The notes under the pieces: generated by a model
The model's database searches: none
What the model was told of the DNA's origin: nothing
Seen by the model: only the letters and a program-made list of their open reading frames with translations
Part shown: positions 12,301 to 20,990 of the stretch, in pieces
Layout: every line of letters begins with the position of its first letter
Numbering within the stretch: position 1 is the first letter of the stretch
Position numbers and translations under genes: made by a program
Source: Nymphaea colorata
Lineage: Eukaryota; Streptophyta; Magnoliopsida; Nymphaeales; Nymphaeaceae
Assembly (NCBI RefSeq): GCF_008831285.2
Contig: NC_045149.1
Location: 3,711,500 to 3,775,499 of the forward strand
Direction of reading: 5' to 3'
Length of the DNA stretch: 64,000 nt

Positions 12301-13683
12301 ACAAGAAGAGAGAGAGAAGAGCATTTAAAACATAATGCAAAAAGGGGCCATCGGGCCCCTTTTTTGCATTTTTTTTCGTACTATATGATATGGCGCTCGT
12401 ATCGATATTCTTACAATACACGAGCATATCGTGTATCCTAAGCATACAGTATAGGTTGCACATCGTACAATACAGATAACATTGCCAAAAATAAGAACGG
12501 TGATAGAAATAGTCCTTTGAAGATTGTGCTAGCAGCAAGTTTGCAACCACGGAAGGTCATGCGGCAGCAGGACACCAGCGGTGCATCCTGTCACAGCACT
12601 GTTTTCTTAATGCCAGATTACTGAAATGATAAGAAGATGAACTCTGTGGAAGATCCCACAAGCGGACAAATTGTTTTACAGCATCTCCCGAACAATGAAA
12701 AGTCTAATATCAAAATACTACCACAAAAGTTGAACTACTCTTGTTCTTTCATGATTTAGGTAAGTGTTCCCAGGACATAAGAATGGAACAGGAACTGTTT
12801 CCTTGAAGATGGGGCTTGCAACAAATTTGAAACCAAGGTCATGCGTCCGTTGGATACCTAGGGATGCATTCTGTGAGATAATGAGGGAGTATATGTCACT
12901 GGAATGGTAAGATGGGGAACTTGATAGAAGATCGGACACGCAAAAATAATTGTTGGTTCGCATAGATCTTTGATTGAGATTTTCATGGCACAAGGACCAA
13001 CCCTTTTTATGGAGAACAAGGCCTCTGTATTTTGTTAGGAATGCTAATAAGGGTTCTCGTAAACCACCCAATCCAACTGCAGATCGTAGAACAAAACGGA
13101 TATAAGAAAATATTTAGATTAAGCAAAGGATTGGCTGAACTTCAGCTGCCCAACAAGTGAGACATAGAAAAATATAATTTCTTTTAAAGGTCGAGTATAC
13201 CTTGATTATGATATCCCTAATTTCATATTTGGAGCTGTTATTGATACTGATGTAACTGCAAAAGGTTTCTCCAAGGTAAATTGCTCTGCACAAGCAAACG
13301 CCAAAGTGAAATTCAGGTCTGCAACCAATCTCTTTTTATCAAGCAGACAGCCGACACGAATTGCCTAAAAGGAGAAAATGCTCGGCGAACCCGAAGGCTT
13401 GAGGAAGAACCAAGACGCCGGGGAAACCAATGAGATCTGACAGGTCGGCCAGTTCGAACCTCCTCCAATATCCCACGTCCTCCATAGCCGGCTTCCTCTT
13501 CCCGTCTCCAGAGAACGAGTAGCAAAGGTCTGACCGGAAGTCGCAGGCATTGTCCTCGAAGAAGTCCTCGCCGAGGATGTGATCCAACGCATCAAGCCTC
13601 AAAGGATGGTCGATCCTAAAGGATGGCCTGCAGAGGCGCATCACTCTGAAGGCTAGAGAGTGGGGTCCCTGAGACGCGCTCAT
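1780..13683 (-). CDS. TRAPPC13: TRAPP complex subunit 13 (TRAPPC13, DUF974 family), 5' part of gene
   Basis: TRAPPC13 is an accessory subunit of the TRAPP tethering complex, which acts with Rab GTPases in ER-Golgi and later membrane traffic. Exons read on the minus strand: 13683-13391, 13285-13201, 6307-6177, 2015-1913, 1794-1780. They join in frame (293, 85, 131, 103, 15 nt; 209 codons), all with GT donors and AG acceptors. Family landmarks in order: start [20 protein letters not shown], then [94 protein letters not shown] and VRSVK. This is the N-terminal half of a protein usually about 430-450 residues; the rest lies beyond position 1. Intron 2 is about 6.9 kb and packed with transposons, intron 3 about 4.2 kb; introns 1 and 4 are about 105 and 118 bp. 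No stop or frame break is seen in the exons, so the gene looks intact here. Confidence 0.93.
2565..2980. repeat. Non-autonomous repeat with GTACCC-rich ends, copy 1
   Basis: The left end is rich in repeated GGGTAC/GGTAC motifs and the middle is T-rich with a TA tract. The right end has the mirrored motif (CGTACCC, then CCGTATCCATATTC) and finishes in GTGACATAGC. The outer ATATGGATCCG and its inverted partner ATATGGATACGG suggest imperfect terminal inverted repeats. A second copy lies at 5665-6014 and a partial right end at 29515-29562. No coding capacity. The class is uncertain (hAT-like MITE is my best guess). Confidence 0.5.
3023..3441 (-). mobile_element. 419-bp TRIM/SMART-type miniature LTR retrotransposon
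   Basis: Two direct terminal repeats, 3023-3213 and 3291-3441, each begin TGTA(A/G)CG and end GGGTGTTACA. They share long stretches (for example TTTAAC..CC, CCCTTGAAGATCTC, ACAATxTTCAATAC). The 77-bp interior has, read on the minus strand, GTGGTATTAGAGCAC next to the upstream LTR, matching the usual initiator-tRNA-Met primer site TGGTATCAGAGC. It also has a purine stretch ending AAGGGTGGTGGAT beside the other LTR. The element is flanked by a perfect 5-bp duplication, ACATG (3018-3022 and 3442-3446). No protein is encoded, so mobility would need enzymes supplied in trans. It sits in TRAPPC13 intron 3. One LTR is about 40 bp shorter. Confidence 0.85.
3447..5660 (+). other. TRAPPC13 intron 3, degenerate coding-like remnants
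   Basis: Between about 3640 and 4950 short plus-strand frames (about 65 and 87 codons at 3643 and 3888) have coding-like composition but are broken by many stops. They may be a decayed transposase, but I recognise no motif. The rest is AT-rich and featureless. No function is proposed. Confidence 0.3.
5665..6014. repeat. Non-autonomous repeat with GTACCC-rich ends, copy 2
   Basis: Same plan as 2565-2980: a GTACCCGTG-rich left end, a T-rich and TATA middle, then CCAAGTTTT, CGTACCC motifs and an end in GTGATATAGC. Divergence from copy 1 is high, so it is an old insertion. It lies about 160 bp from TRAPPC13 exon 3 without touching the splice sites. Confidence 0.45.
6580..9137 (-). mobile_element. 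Ty3/gypsy chromovirus (Reina-like), RT to 3' LTR, degenerate
   Basis: Read on the minus strand from 9137: reverse transcriptase from GYHQIRV onward, with FFDDTLIY near 8970-8940. RNase H follows ([11 protein letters not shown] near 8570-8530), then integrase (zinc region, NTCQRNKYE, the core around DFVEGLPSS and [12 protein letters not shown], then [15 protein letters not shown] and [12 protein letters not shown]). Next come [11 protein letters not shown] and a chromodomain-like tail ([19 protein letters not shown]). The tail ends [12 protein letters not shown] across a purine tract, and the 3' LTR begins TGATGTTAGG at about 6738; its outer end is not resolved. Many frameshifts and stops make it dead. 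The RT N-terminus is cut off at 9138 by a hAT end; gag and protease of probably the same element lie at 10804-11543. It occupies TRAPPC13 intron 2. Confidence 0.85.
9138..10803 (+). mobile_element. hAT transposon, 5' portion, copy 1 (BED finger + DUF659)
   Basis: Starts with terminal repeat CAATGTTATCTGTA, then a zone of GTATCG/CGATAC motifs, a CT tract and a leader. A frame at 9587 opens [18 protein letters not shown] and contains [18 protein letters not shown], a BED-type zinc finger (C-x2-C...H), followed by an acidic linker. Past a frame break comes the DUF659 segment (WTD-like [18 protein letters not shown], then [19 protein letters not shown] and NVVQFIIDN), then a degenerate stretch near 10770 ending around EITK. 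The hAT dimerisation C-terminus and 3' end are missing. The first half is an inverted copy of 11544-12484. Confidence 0.8.
9279..9319. repeat. (CT)n microsatellite inside hAT copy 1
   Basis: About 41 bp of uninterrupted CT dinucleotides in the untranslated leader of the hAT copy. In the inverted copy the same position (near 12305-12320) has only a short GA run, so the tract expanded after the copies separated. Confidence 0.9.
10804..11543 (-). pseudogene. Ty3/gypsy gag zinc knuckle and protease fragment
   Basis: On the minus strand, next to the hAT junction, a Gag zinc knuckle reads [14 protein letters not shown]. It is followed by an ISWHALMGG-like segment and the aspartic protease active site [13 protein letters not shown]. 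Then come [15 protein letters not shown] and [15 protein letters not shown], the classic order at the Gag-protease junction of Reina-type elements. Frames are broken. Both edges abut hAT sequence (left near 10800, right near 11544). The orientation matches the RT-integrase block at 6580-9137, so both pieces are probably one element split by the hAT insertion. Confidence 0.75.
11544..12484 (-). mobile_element. hAT transposon, 5' portion, copy 2 (inverted)
   Basis: Reverse orientation copy of 9138-10120. Its terminal repeat TACAGATAACATTG ends at 12484 and is followed inward by the same CGATAC-rich zone, leader, BED-region remnants ([10 protein letters not shown], then [20 protein letters not shown], which mirrors [20 protein letters not shown] in copy 1). 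It ends near CGATCAAG, where gypsy sequence begins. The flanks at 9130-9137 and 12485-12492 do not match, so the pair is not one element with its own target duplication. Confidence 0.75.
12490..12920. repeat. Diverged direct duplication, ~130 bp, ~290 bp apart
   Basis: 12505-12640 and 12795-12920 share order and wording (CCTTGAAGAT.G.GCT.GCA.CAA.TTTG.AACCA, GGTCATGCG, GATGCAT.CTGT, ACTGAAATGATAAGA versus ACTGGAATGGTAAGA). The second copy lies in a 117-codon minus-strand frame (13071-12718) that I do not recognise. Either part of an unclassified transposon or an old local duplication in TRAPPC13 intron 2. Confidence 0.5.
12718..13071 (-). other. Unrecognised 117-codon open frame in TRAPPC13 intron 2
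   Basis: The frame encodes a protein without low-complexity bias, including [18 protein letters not shown] and [17 protein letters not shown]. It has no motif I can place, no evident membrane segment, and is on the same strand as TRAPPC13. The 3' third overlaps the direct duplication described at 12490-12920. A chance frame or transposon remnant is more likely than a gene; the TRAPPC13 exons flanking it are already accounted for. Confidence 0.25.
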
Positions 13684-13760
13684 GCCTCCAGTCTGTCCCC
13701 AACGAATTCCGGGACAGCGGCTTCGTATTTAAATGGTGAGAAGGCGATGTTCAGACTTCA
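13684..13760 (-). promoter_or_regulatory. Putative TRAPPC13 core promoter and short 5' leader
   Basis: Immediately upstream of the start codon at 13683 (minus strand). A TATA-like CCATTTAAATAC lies at 13725-13736, about 45-50 bases before the ATG, so the leader would be only about 15-20 nt if it is used. The region is GC-richer than its surroundings. Assigned by position and composition only. Confidence 0.35.
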
Positions 13761-15239
13761 GCGCGTTGGATTTACTTGAACCCAAAGGCGGTGACGCCAA
13801 GCGAACGATTCGTCTTCCCTCCGTTTGGATTCCACCTTGTTACCATGGTCATCCATTTAAATGTGTCAACGGATCGAATTTGGATCCGTAAATATCCGAT
13901 CTGATACTAAATACATTAACAAATATATCCAAATCCAAACTATAACTTGATATCCAAATCCAAACCTTGAGTTGATTTTTGAATCCGAATTATAGCTTGA
14001 TATCCAAATCCAAACCCTTAGAGTTATATCTCAATCCTCAAGCTTAATATCTGAATTTAAACGTGGCCTTAGGTTTTGAAGTTGTAACTTATAGTAAGGA
14101 TATGATGTTTGGGCAAAAGGTATAGCCAAAAACACTAACTTAACATCATGGCACAAAAAAAAATACAAATTTTATATGAAAGCATAATCTCAAAAGAGCT
14201 AATGACTCTCGTGAAGTTGCATATAATAATAGTCTTATAGTTACCATATACACCATTTAACGTAAAATATTTAAAACTTTAACATATAAAATCAATTAAT
14301 TAATTACTATTATGTTTAATTAAACATTTTTTTCTAATCAAGCAAACTATTATAGTTAAGGCATCAACAAACATGATATAAATGTTGTATTTATTAATTG
14401 AAAATAATAAAAAAAACTTCAATCAAAAAATTTCAACAAAATAGATATTTTTAAATATATGAAAATTATCTCAAATAAATATATTTCATATGAAAAAACT
14501 GATGAACTCATAAAAAAGCTTTTTTATCAAATTATCAATTACTTATTTAATCAACCAAGTAAATTATTTTGTATAATCACATAATTTGTCCAAAAGTTAT
14601 AGGTATTTGATACACAACACATAATTCACAAATTTAAAAACAAAAACCTTTAACTAGTAGGAAAACTATAAATTGTTCGATTTAATAAATTATCTAATGT
14701 ATCATTTGATTAAATGATACAATTTTATGTAAACAAAAACATCTATTGCAATAAAGTTAAGAGGACTAACCCAAAGAATTGCGAACGATCATTTTGTATC
14801 AAAAATCAAGAATTTTACCCAAAAACTCTAGGAACTACCTAAAAATGAGAAATGTAAACATTTTGAAATTTGCCATCATGCCAAATGACCATTTTGCCCT
14901 TAAATATTAGAAAATGTCAAAAACTCTAGTTAAGATTTAGAACAAACTCATATGTGTTGATTCTTAGCTCAACAAGTCTTTGAGGATAGTTGAAATCAGC
15001 TCATCAGCTCTTGTGACTAGCTTAAGGCAGCTCGCTCTAGCTCCAATCAACTCATTGGAACCTAAATCTGCAATTTTAGCCCGACCATATATCCTTAGAT
15101 CAAACCAAGTTCCGGATAAGTTTTCATAAATGGAAAGAAAATATTATTTCACTTTCTTTGAGTTACTAACCTAAATTTCAGTCCTATAGTAACTCGCAAG
15201 TTTCCATCGGGTCACTTTTTCTCCAATTTAGCATGGTTT
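13761..15239. other. Intergenic, AT-rich; short interspersed ATCCAAATCC motifs
   Basis: No gene seen. At 13925-14020 the phrase TATCCAAATCCAAAC recurs three times, and similar TTTGGAT words return inverted near 16730-16800. The rest is AT-rich. Confidence 0.5.
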
Positions 15240-15870
15240 GAACTCAATTTGATCTCAACCTGATAGAGTGATCTGAAACAGAGTTAGGATTATGTTTATC
15301 ATGTATAAATCTATCTTCTCATAGTTCACTTTCAGTTCATTCATCTCGGTTTTAGTTCAATTCAGTTTTGAATGTTTGAGAACTTTCTTACTCTTATTTT
15401 TCAGGCGTCTACGTTGAATTTGGCCTCAAACCCAACATAATGAACTAAAAGTAAGCTAAGATCATGTTTATTATATATAAATCAATCTTCTATTAAATTG
15501 ATTTGAGTTAATCCATCATTAATTGAGTTCAATTCAGTTCCAAAGGTCCTAGCGATTGCTCTCTTATGTTTTACAATGTTCTTAGTAGAATTTGAATTCA
15601 ACCAAGTAGAGTGAGCTGAAACTGAGCTAGGATCATGTTTATATAAATTAATATTCCTTTACATCTTGGTTTGAGTTCAATTTAGTTTGAAATGCCCTAT
15701 AGCTCATCATCACTCTTGTTTTGGAGTTGAGCTCAACCCAAAAGAGTGAGCTGAAACCAAGCTAGGATCATGTTTGTCATGTATAAGTCAATCTCTCTCA
15801 GTTTCAGATTGAGTTCAATCATCCCAATTTGAGTCAAATTTAGTTCCCTTGGTTCTAGATCTCATTCTTA
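15240..15870. repeat. Diverged tandem array, unit ~140-175 bp, four copies
   Basis: Each unit contains, in order, CTCAACC..A.AGAGTGA.CTGAAAC..AG, TAGGATCATGTTTAT, a TATAAAT run, TCAATCT, then TTTGAGTTCAATT.AGTT. The GGATCATGTTT core falls at about 15287, 15460, 15631 and 15767, giving steps of 173, 171 and 136. The units differ from each other at many positions, so the array is old. No coding frame. Confidence 0.65.
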
Positions 15871-16994
15871 GTATTTGCTACACTCTATAAACAACTGTCA
15901 ATCAAAATTCAGCTAAATCAGATCAAAATTTTCTGATTTTTTAGTATATGTTTACTTGTAAGTAGTTGATCTAAATACCCTAGCTCTACTAGTGAAAATT
16001 TCAATGATAACCTAGTTTCTCAAGCTCTCTTCAGTTTTCTTTTATAAATATGACATTTACAACTTATAATGTTTAGAAAAAATGGTTTTTAGAACAATCG
16101 AGAAGGATTTTTTTCAATAAAATGTTAACTAAATCCGATCTAGAAATAGGCCACAAGCTTGTCCAGTCAAATCGAGAAAGTTCATCTAAAGCTTTCGGAA
16201 TTACACATAGGGGTAAAACAGCCATTTTTTTAAGTCACATAATTCTTATGCCACACATACTTAGTTTATTGCTTTCTTTGATTCCTAGAGCCTTAGCCCA
16301 AGTCAAATAGATTATTTGAGTGTTTCAATCCAAGATCACACCTCTGAATAAAATAATCATTTTTCTTCTTACCCATATTTTCACTTGAATCTAGGTTATA
16401 TGTCACATATGCTTAAATTCATCAAGATTATCATTTTCAGATGTCTAGAGCTCCAATATAAAATCCTTTTCTCATTTCAAATACATAAGAAGTGATTCAA
16501 AACTACAAACTAGGGGCAAAATAGTCATTTCCTCTTAAATCGTTTGCCCAAGCCCAAGGGCAAAACAACGATTTCATCTTCAATAATGTCATTCTACGTT
16601 TTGATTACATGTCACATATACCTAAGTTTATAATATCTGGAGCATCAATTATAATATGTTCATTTACAATTTTAAATCCATAAACTCTTGTCATCCGGAT
16701 CTCTTATGTGGAATTGCTAGAACTTTCTTTGGATTTGGATCTTGATCTAGATTTAGATCCATGTTCTTGTCCATTTCGATAATTTTCTTTGCATTTGGAT
16801 CACGATCTGAATCTCAGAACCATATCTCAATCCAAAGGACAAATACATAAATGTACACTTATGAGAAAAATGTCATGTTTGATTTCATACATTGTATCAG
16901 TTGTCAATCTAAATAATTACTAATTGTTCATGTAGAACTCTGAACTGAGCACTCTTGTTTAGATGTAATTAAAGTTGACGTTCGTATGGCTCTG
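15871..16994. other. Intergenic spacer, nothing recognised
   Basis: AT-rich with scattered short repeats of GGATTTGGATC type near 16730-16810. A 62-codon frame at 16122 has no recognisable content. Confidence 0.4.
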
Positions 16995-18500
16995 ATACGA
17001 GCATTTTCTGTTTCTTATGGTTTGATTGGGGGAAGGAGATCCTCCCCCCCAAAATTTTAGTCATGTATTGATGAATGGGGAGAGAATTTTCCCTCTCCTC
17101 ACCCTATAAAAAAGGATGTTCCCTCCCTTTCAAACACAGCAATCTCCTTTAGAAATTCCAGTTAAATGCTTGGAAAACTTCAAGAGAGAGAGAAAAAAAA
17201 CAAAGGTCTAAAGTCTAGGCATGATTTGAGTCACAACAGTGGGTAATCAACTACTTGACTAAGGCCAGAAGGAGTTGACTGAGGTTGTGGGTCAAGTTAG
17301 GAGTAGGTGCAGGTCAGGTAAAATTCTTTTTCCCTCTTTTTTTTTTTACATTTTACTTATTTTCTCTTATGTTTTCTTAGATAGAATGCTTTAGGTTTTT
17401 CTTTTTCTACTGAGCATGTATAGGTTCATTTATTTTTGTTTTGCATCCTTAGGATAGCCTATTTTTGTTTTAATGTCTAGTTTAGCATATTTTTGTTTTT
17501 AGTACCTAGGTAAGTTTAATTTCTAGTAAGCATGTTGTAGTTTAGCTATTTCCTGCTCTAGAAAGATTTTAATCTAAATGTCTCCTAGGTTAGGGACGTG
17601 GGACAGGTAACCTATTGCTATCTCTATCTTATTCATTTTAATGTTTAAAACTCTAATTCATGCATGTCAACTTTAGCATTTAATGCATGTCATCATATAG
17701 TTTACTTTCTTGATTAAACATAGTATACTAAGATCACGCATATGCACTACTTTTTAAGTTACACACCTAGATCTAGGACCATGTAGCAACTAGGCTTGAC
17801 TAAACAATAGCATGCCATGCGACAATAGTCTCAGCATGTAAAAGCAAAGCTCAACCTGGGCTCTACGTGGGCACACTTTCAAAACATGGTTTTCAAATAG
17901 ATTTTTTCTAAATACGTTGATAATGCAAGAAATGCATTAATTTTTAATATTATTTTCAAGTAAATTTGAAGTGATTTAATGCTTAAGTCAACATGTTTGT
18001 TTTTGTGTATGGTTCAAGGCAGTTCAAATTTAATCAAAATTAGAGCTAAAACTATGAAACTATGTGCAAAACAGTGAAATTTGGCTCTCAAGGATAAAAT
18101 TTTCTTTTTCTATTAAAAGAAAACCAAATTTTTGGCCAAGCCTAAGCCCTTAATTCCTAGCACATGCTTTTTATTTGGGTTTACATTTTTGTCACAAGTT
18201 ACTTAATTTTAATGGAATTTCTTTAGTGAGCAAAGGTAAATAATCTAGAACTGCTTAGAAAAGATTAGTGTTAATGAAAAGCCTTTTGAAAACCAGACTT
18301 TTTATTGGAGTTTCTATGAAAATTTTTAAGCTGGGCAGTAACCCTAGCTCATGTTGGAGAAGATGAGCCTGACCAGCCACCTTTCTCTCCCTCTTTTCAG
18401 GCCAACTTGGTGATGCCTTGGAGGAGAGAGGAGAAGCAAGTCGACCTAGGTGATGCCCCTTTGGATTTCAACTCCTTTGATTCATCACTCCACCATCAAC
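16995..18500 (+). mobile_element. Old LTR-like element, copy A (internally deleted)
   Basis: Related to copy B (50516-50756 plus 60640-62990) over three blocks. The first is a promoter block with TTTAGTCATGTATTGA, GAGAATT and TATA box CTATAAAAAAGG at 17104-17115. The second is a leader containing GAGTTGACTGAGGTTG and CAGGTAAAATTC, then a Pu/Py-rich stretch and the CAACCTGGGCTC zone. The third begins TTGATAATGCAAGAAATG at 17928 and continues through AAAATTAGAGCTAAAAC, ATGTGCAAAA and AATTTTTGG. Copy A lacks about 1.1 kb that copy B has between the second and third blocks. TGATAATG preceded in copy B by a purine tract looks like a 3' LTR start of the Athila/Tat kind. No protein is encoded. Confidence 0.55.
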
Positions 18501-18939
18501 ACATTAGAGATAAACTCTGAGTATAGCCTATTTTGGGCCTACAATGCACAATCCAAGCAAACCATAAGACATGAATAATATGTGTCAACAATCAACATAG
18601 TTCGTCTATATAACAAAGTAATTTTTGTAAATAATAGAACGCAACAATTGCATATATACACCCACATACACATTCCTGAGCACTGAGCTGCAACACATGC
18701 TCTACTGGATGTACACAAAACCGCTGTGCAACTTACGATCATCACACACAAAGAAAGTCGCCGGGGACAAAAGAGTATGGAGTAACCCCAGCCATGACTC
18801 CAAACTAAGTCGAGCTCAGCTATCACTGCTGCAGCAGTGGCGTCCCACCCTCTTAACGAGGACAGGCTCCTTGTTAGTATGTATACACATACAAAAATAC
18901 AAAAGTCATGTTAAGAAAATAAATAAACTAATTTTGAAT
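18501..18939. other. Intergenic spacer, nothing recognised
   Basis: Overlapping frames on both strands (95 and 101 codons) are mutual shadows without recognisable domains. Confidence 0.4.
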
Positions 18940-18947
18940 GCACCTAT

Positions 18948-19142
18948 AATAGGGGCGGAGGGAGGGATGGGACCACCTAGGCCATGGCCCCATCCCAACT
19001 AACTGAAAAAAAAAACATTGAAAAAATAAAAAAAATTTAGTTGTGCAATGTATTTTTTAGACTCGAGTTCAGTTTGGCCCAGATCAGGTCCAAGGTTGAA
19101 TTGTTTGGCCCGCCCCTAAAAAAAAATCCTAGCTACACCCGA
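18948..19142. mobile_element. 195-bp hAT-type MITE
   Basis: Flanked by a perfect 8-bp duplication GCACCTAT (18940-18947 and 19143-19150), the length typical of hAT insertions. The left end reads AATAGGGGCGGAGGGAGGG and the right end, inverted, TCGGGTGTAGCTAGGAT, so the terminal repeats are imperfect. The interior is AT-rich and non-coding. The GGGGCGGAGxxAGG ending is common in plant non-autonomous elements. Confidence 0.65.
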
Positions 19143-19224
19143 GCACCTATTATCCGGAATATTACATTTCTATTGTAGTTAGTGGATTAAATGGATATCT
19201 TTCACTTGAAGTAACATTTTTCGT

Positions 19225-19835
19225 CAAAAATTAGCTGTAGTAATTAGTTCTAGCAAACCGGCTTCACTAAGGCTCCACCTCTTTTGACGCTGTAGTGTTG
19301 CTATATCTGCTAGGGTATGAGTGGCTCCTCGGCCTCCTCTCCTAGTGCATTCTGGTGGATATCTATGATAAGGTTTCAACCGGCTATAACATGGAATACT
19401 AGATGAACTCATGAGTCGGGTAGGGCAATTCTCTAAGCAACTTTTTCGCTAGATGACTTGAAAAATGCCATAATATCTAGGTAGCAATTTAGAATACGGC
19501 TGACCAAAATTAGTTAAATACTTCATTGGCAATCTCTTAAGTAGAACCCAGTCCCTTATGTTAAACTCCCCTTTCTTCTTCGACCAGTTTTGGGCTCTAT
19601 GGTTGTGTTTGAGAGTCTTAAGTATTTCGTCTCTCCTCCAAAGTCACAGGATATGCCGAGGTTCTTTCTTCATATGCAGCAAGTTTTGGTGGTGGGTAGC
19701 CATAAATAGCCTCAAACAAGGCCATTTGGATAATAGAGTGAAAACTAGTATTATAGGCGCAGTTTCCGCATGACAGGTACTGGCTCCATCCCTTTAGTCT
19801 TTCGCTAGCAAAGCTTCTAATGTAAGTTTCCAAGG
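19225..19835 (-). pseudogene. Ty3/gypsy integrase C-terminal fragment
   Basis: On the minus strand: ETYIRSFASERLKGWSQYLS and YNTSFHSIIQMALFEAIYGY followed by PPPKL, the end of the integrase core. Next come EERRNT..., a frame break, then DWVLLKRLPM, SKLLPRYYGIFQVI and degenerate VSxLK-like sequence. No LTRs, RT or gag flank it, so it is a truncated scrap of a Reina-like element. Confidence 0.75.
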
Positions 19836-19852
19836 TTCAGTTTATGATTTTA

Positions 19853-20290
19853 CACTACAAAAAAACAAGTCGTAACTAACGCAGGAAAAAAAAAAATCAC
19901 GTCAGTAAATATTCATCTTTACCAACGTCAGTAAAGGTCGATCATTACTAACGTTTTGTTTCAAATGTCAGTAAATGTCAAGTGTTAATAATGCTCCCTA
20001 AGAAATGTAAGTAAAGACGGGGCCTTACTAACTTGTAGTAGGTCTGCATCTGATTTGAAGGTTTCAAAAGCTTATTTTTCAGTGACGGTCTTAGGAAACA
20101 CTAATAAAAGTCTGAACTCTTTGGTGATGTCTCCTTTCTAGTGGGTCTCAACAAACGTCAATACAGGTCCCCTTCTTTAGTAACGTTTCTGGAAAAACAT
20201 CAGTAAAAATCCCCAGCCAGGAGGTCTTAATTGACCTTAATAAAAGCTTGACATTTACTGACGTTTTTTTTTTTTTTTTTTTTGAAGTAT
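19853..20290. mobile_element. CACTA (En/Spm-type) transposon terminus with subterminal repeats
   Basis: Begins CACTACAAAAAAAC at 19853. The next ~430 bp hold many variants of ACGTCAGTAAA and its reverse complement (for example near 19899, 19924, 19965, 20220, 20255), the dense subterminal arrays that CACTA transposases bind. A T-tract ends the array. The opposite terminus (CTTGTAGTG) was not found, so the element is truncated or its far end was lost. Confidence 0.7.
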
Positions 20291-20990
20291 TCTAGTGGAC
20301 TTTCAACTTTCGAGCATGTTTTATCGACGTTTCTTCTCGTCGGTAACATTTCTTTGCTGCATGTTAGCAAAAAAACTTCCTATTACAAAGTTTTTTTTTT
20401 TTTTTGGCATCAGGTATCCTCTGTGGGTTCGTCTCCACTTTTCCCCTTTCTCATTTTTCCCGCTTTCTGTCGACGGACGCCGTCGAAGGCGAATTCCCTC
20501 CTCATTATTCCTTCCATCGTTGGCCTTTTGGCGAATCCACTACCATCCATTGGCAGAACAACTCTCTTCGATCAACACTATCCCCTCCTGCGGTATGCTC
20601 TCTCTTTCTCTCTCTCGCTCTCTCTCTCTCTCTCGCCCTAACCCTCCTGAGCAGGAGAAGGGTCTCCTTCTCCGGCATGTCAGCCGCCATCATCTCAACC
20701 CTACTCTCCCTCTCTCTACCTCTGAATCGTCGCAAGCAGCAGCTAACCGAGAAATCAACTATAAAGCACCCACAATCGACTCTAGCCCAAGTCGATTTTC
20801 ACAAAAAGGGAAAGTTTGGTCCGCTTGGATATTCGGTTGCTTAAGCTCAACACAGTAATCATTGTTTTTTAGTGGGTCAGACGCTTGGCCTGGTTAGTTG
20901 ATTCATACCACTCTGCACTGAACATGAGTTGCTGATAGTGTTTGTATGGATCCATTTTAATAATCTTTCTCATCATTCGAATAAATTCCA
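20291..20990 (+). other. Pyrimidine-rich region, probably CACTA interior leader
   Basis: Long plus-strand frames (up to 187 codons) come from CT-rich low-complexity sequence, including a CT tract near 20590-20635. They resemble a transcribed leader rather than a protein. No transposase motif is seen. Confidence 0.35.

Noticed and set aside
9138-12484. A single intact hAT element of 3.3 kb
   Set aside because: Both ends are 5' ends of the same element in inverted orientation, the middle is gypsy, and the flanks lack a matching 8-bp duplication.
13339-13683. Single-exon 114-codon gene ending ...NSCRLSA
   Set aside because: The last 16 codons are intron read-through; TRAPPC13 exon 1 ends at 13391 and splices to 13285.
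20295-20858. 187-codon plus-strand frame
   Set aside because: Pyrimidine-rich low-complexity translation next to a CACTA end; overlapping frames in all phases, no motif.
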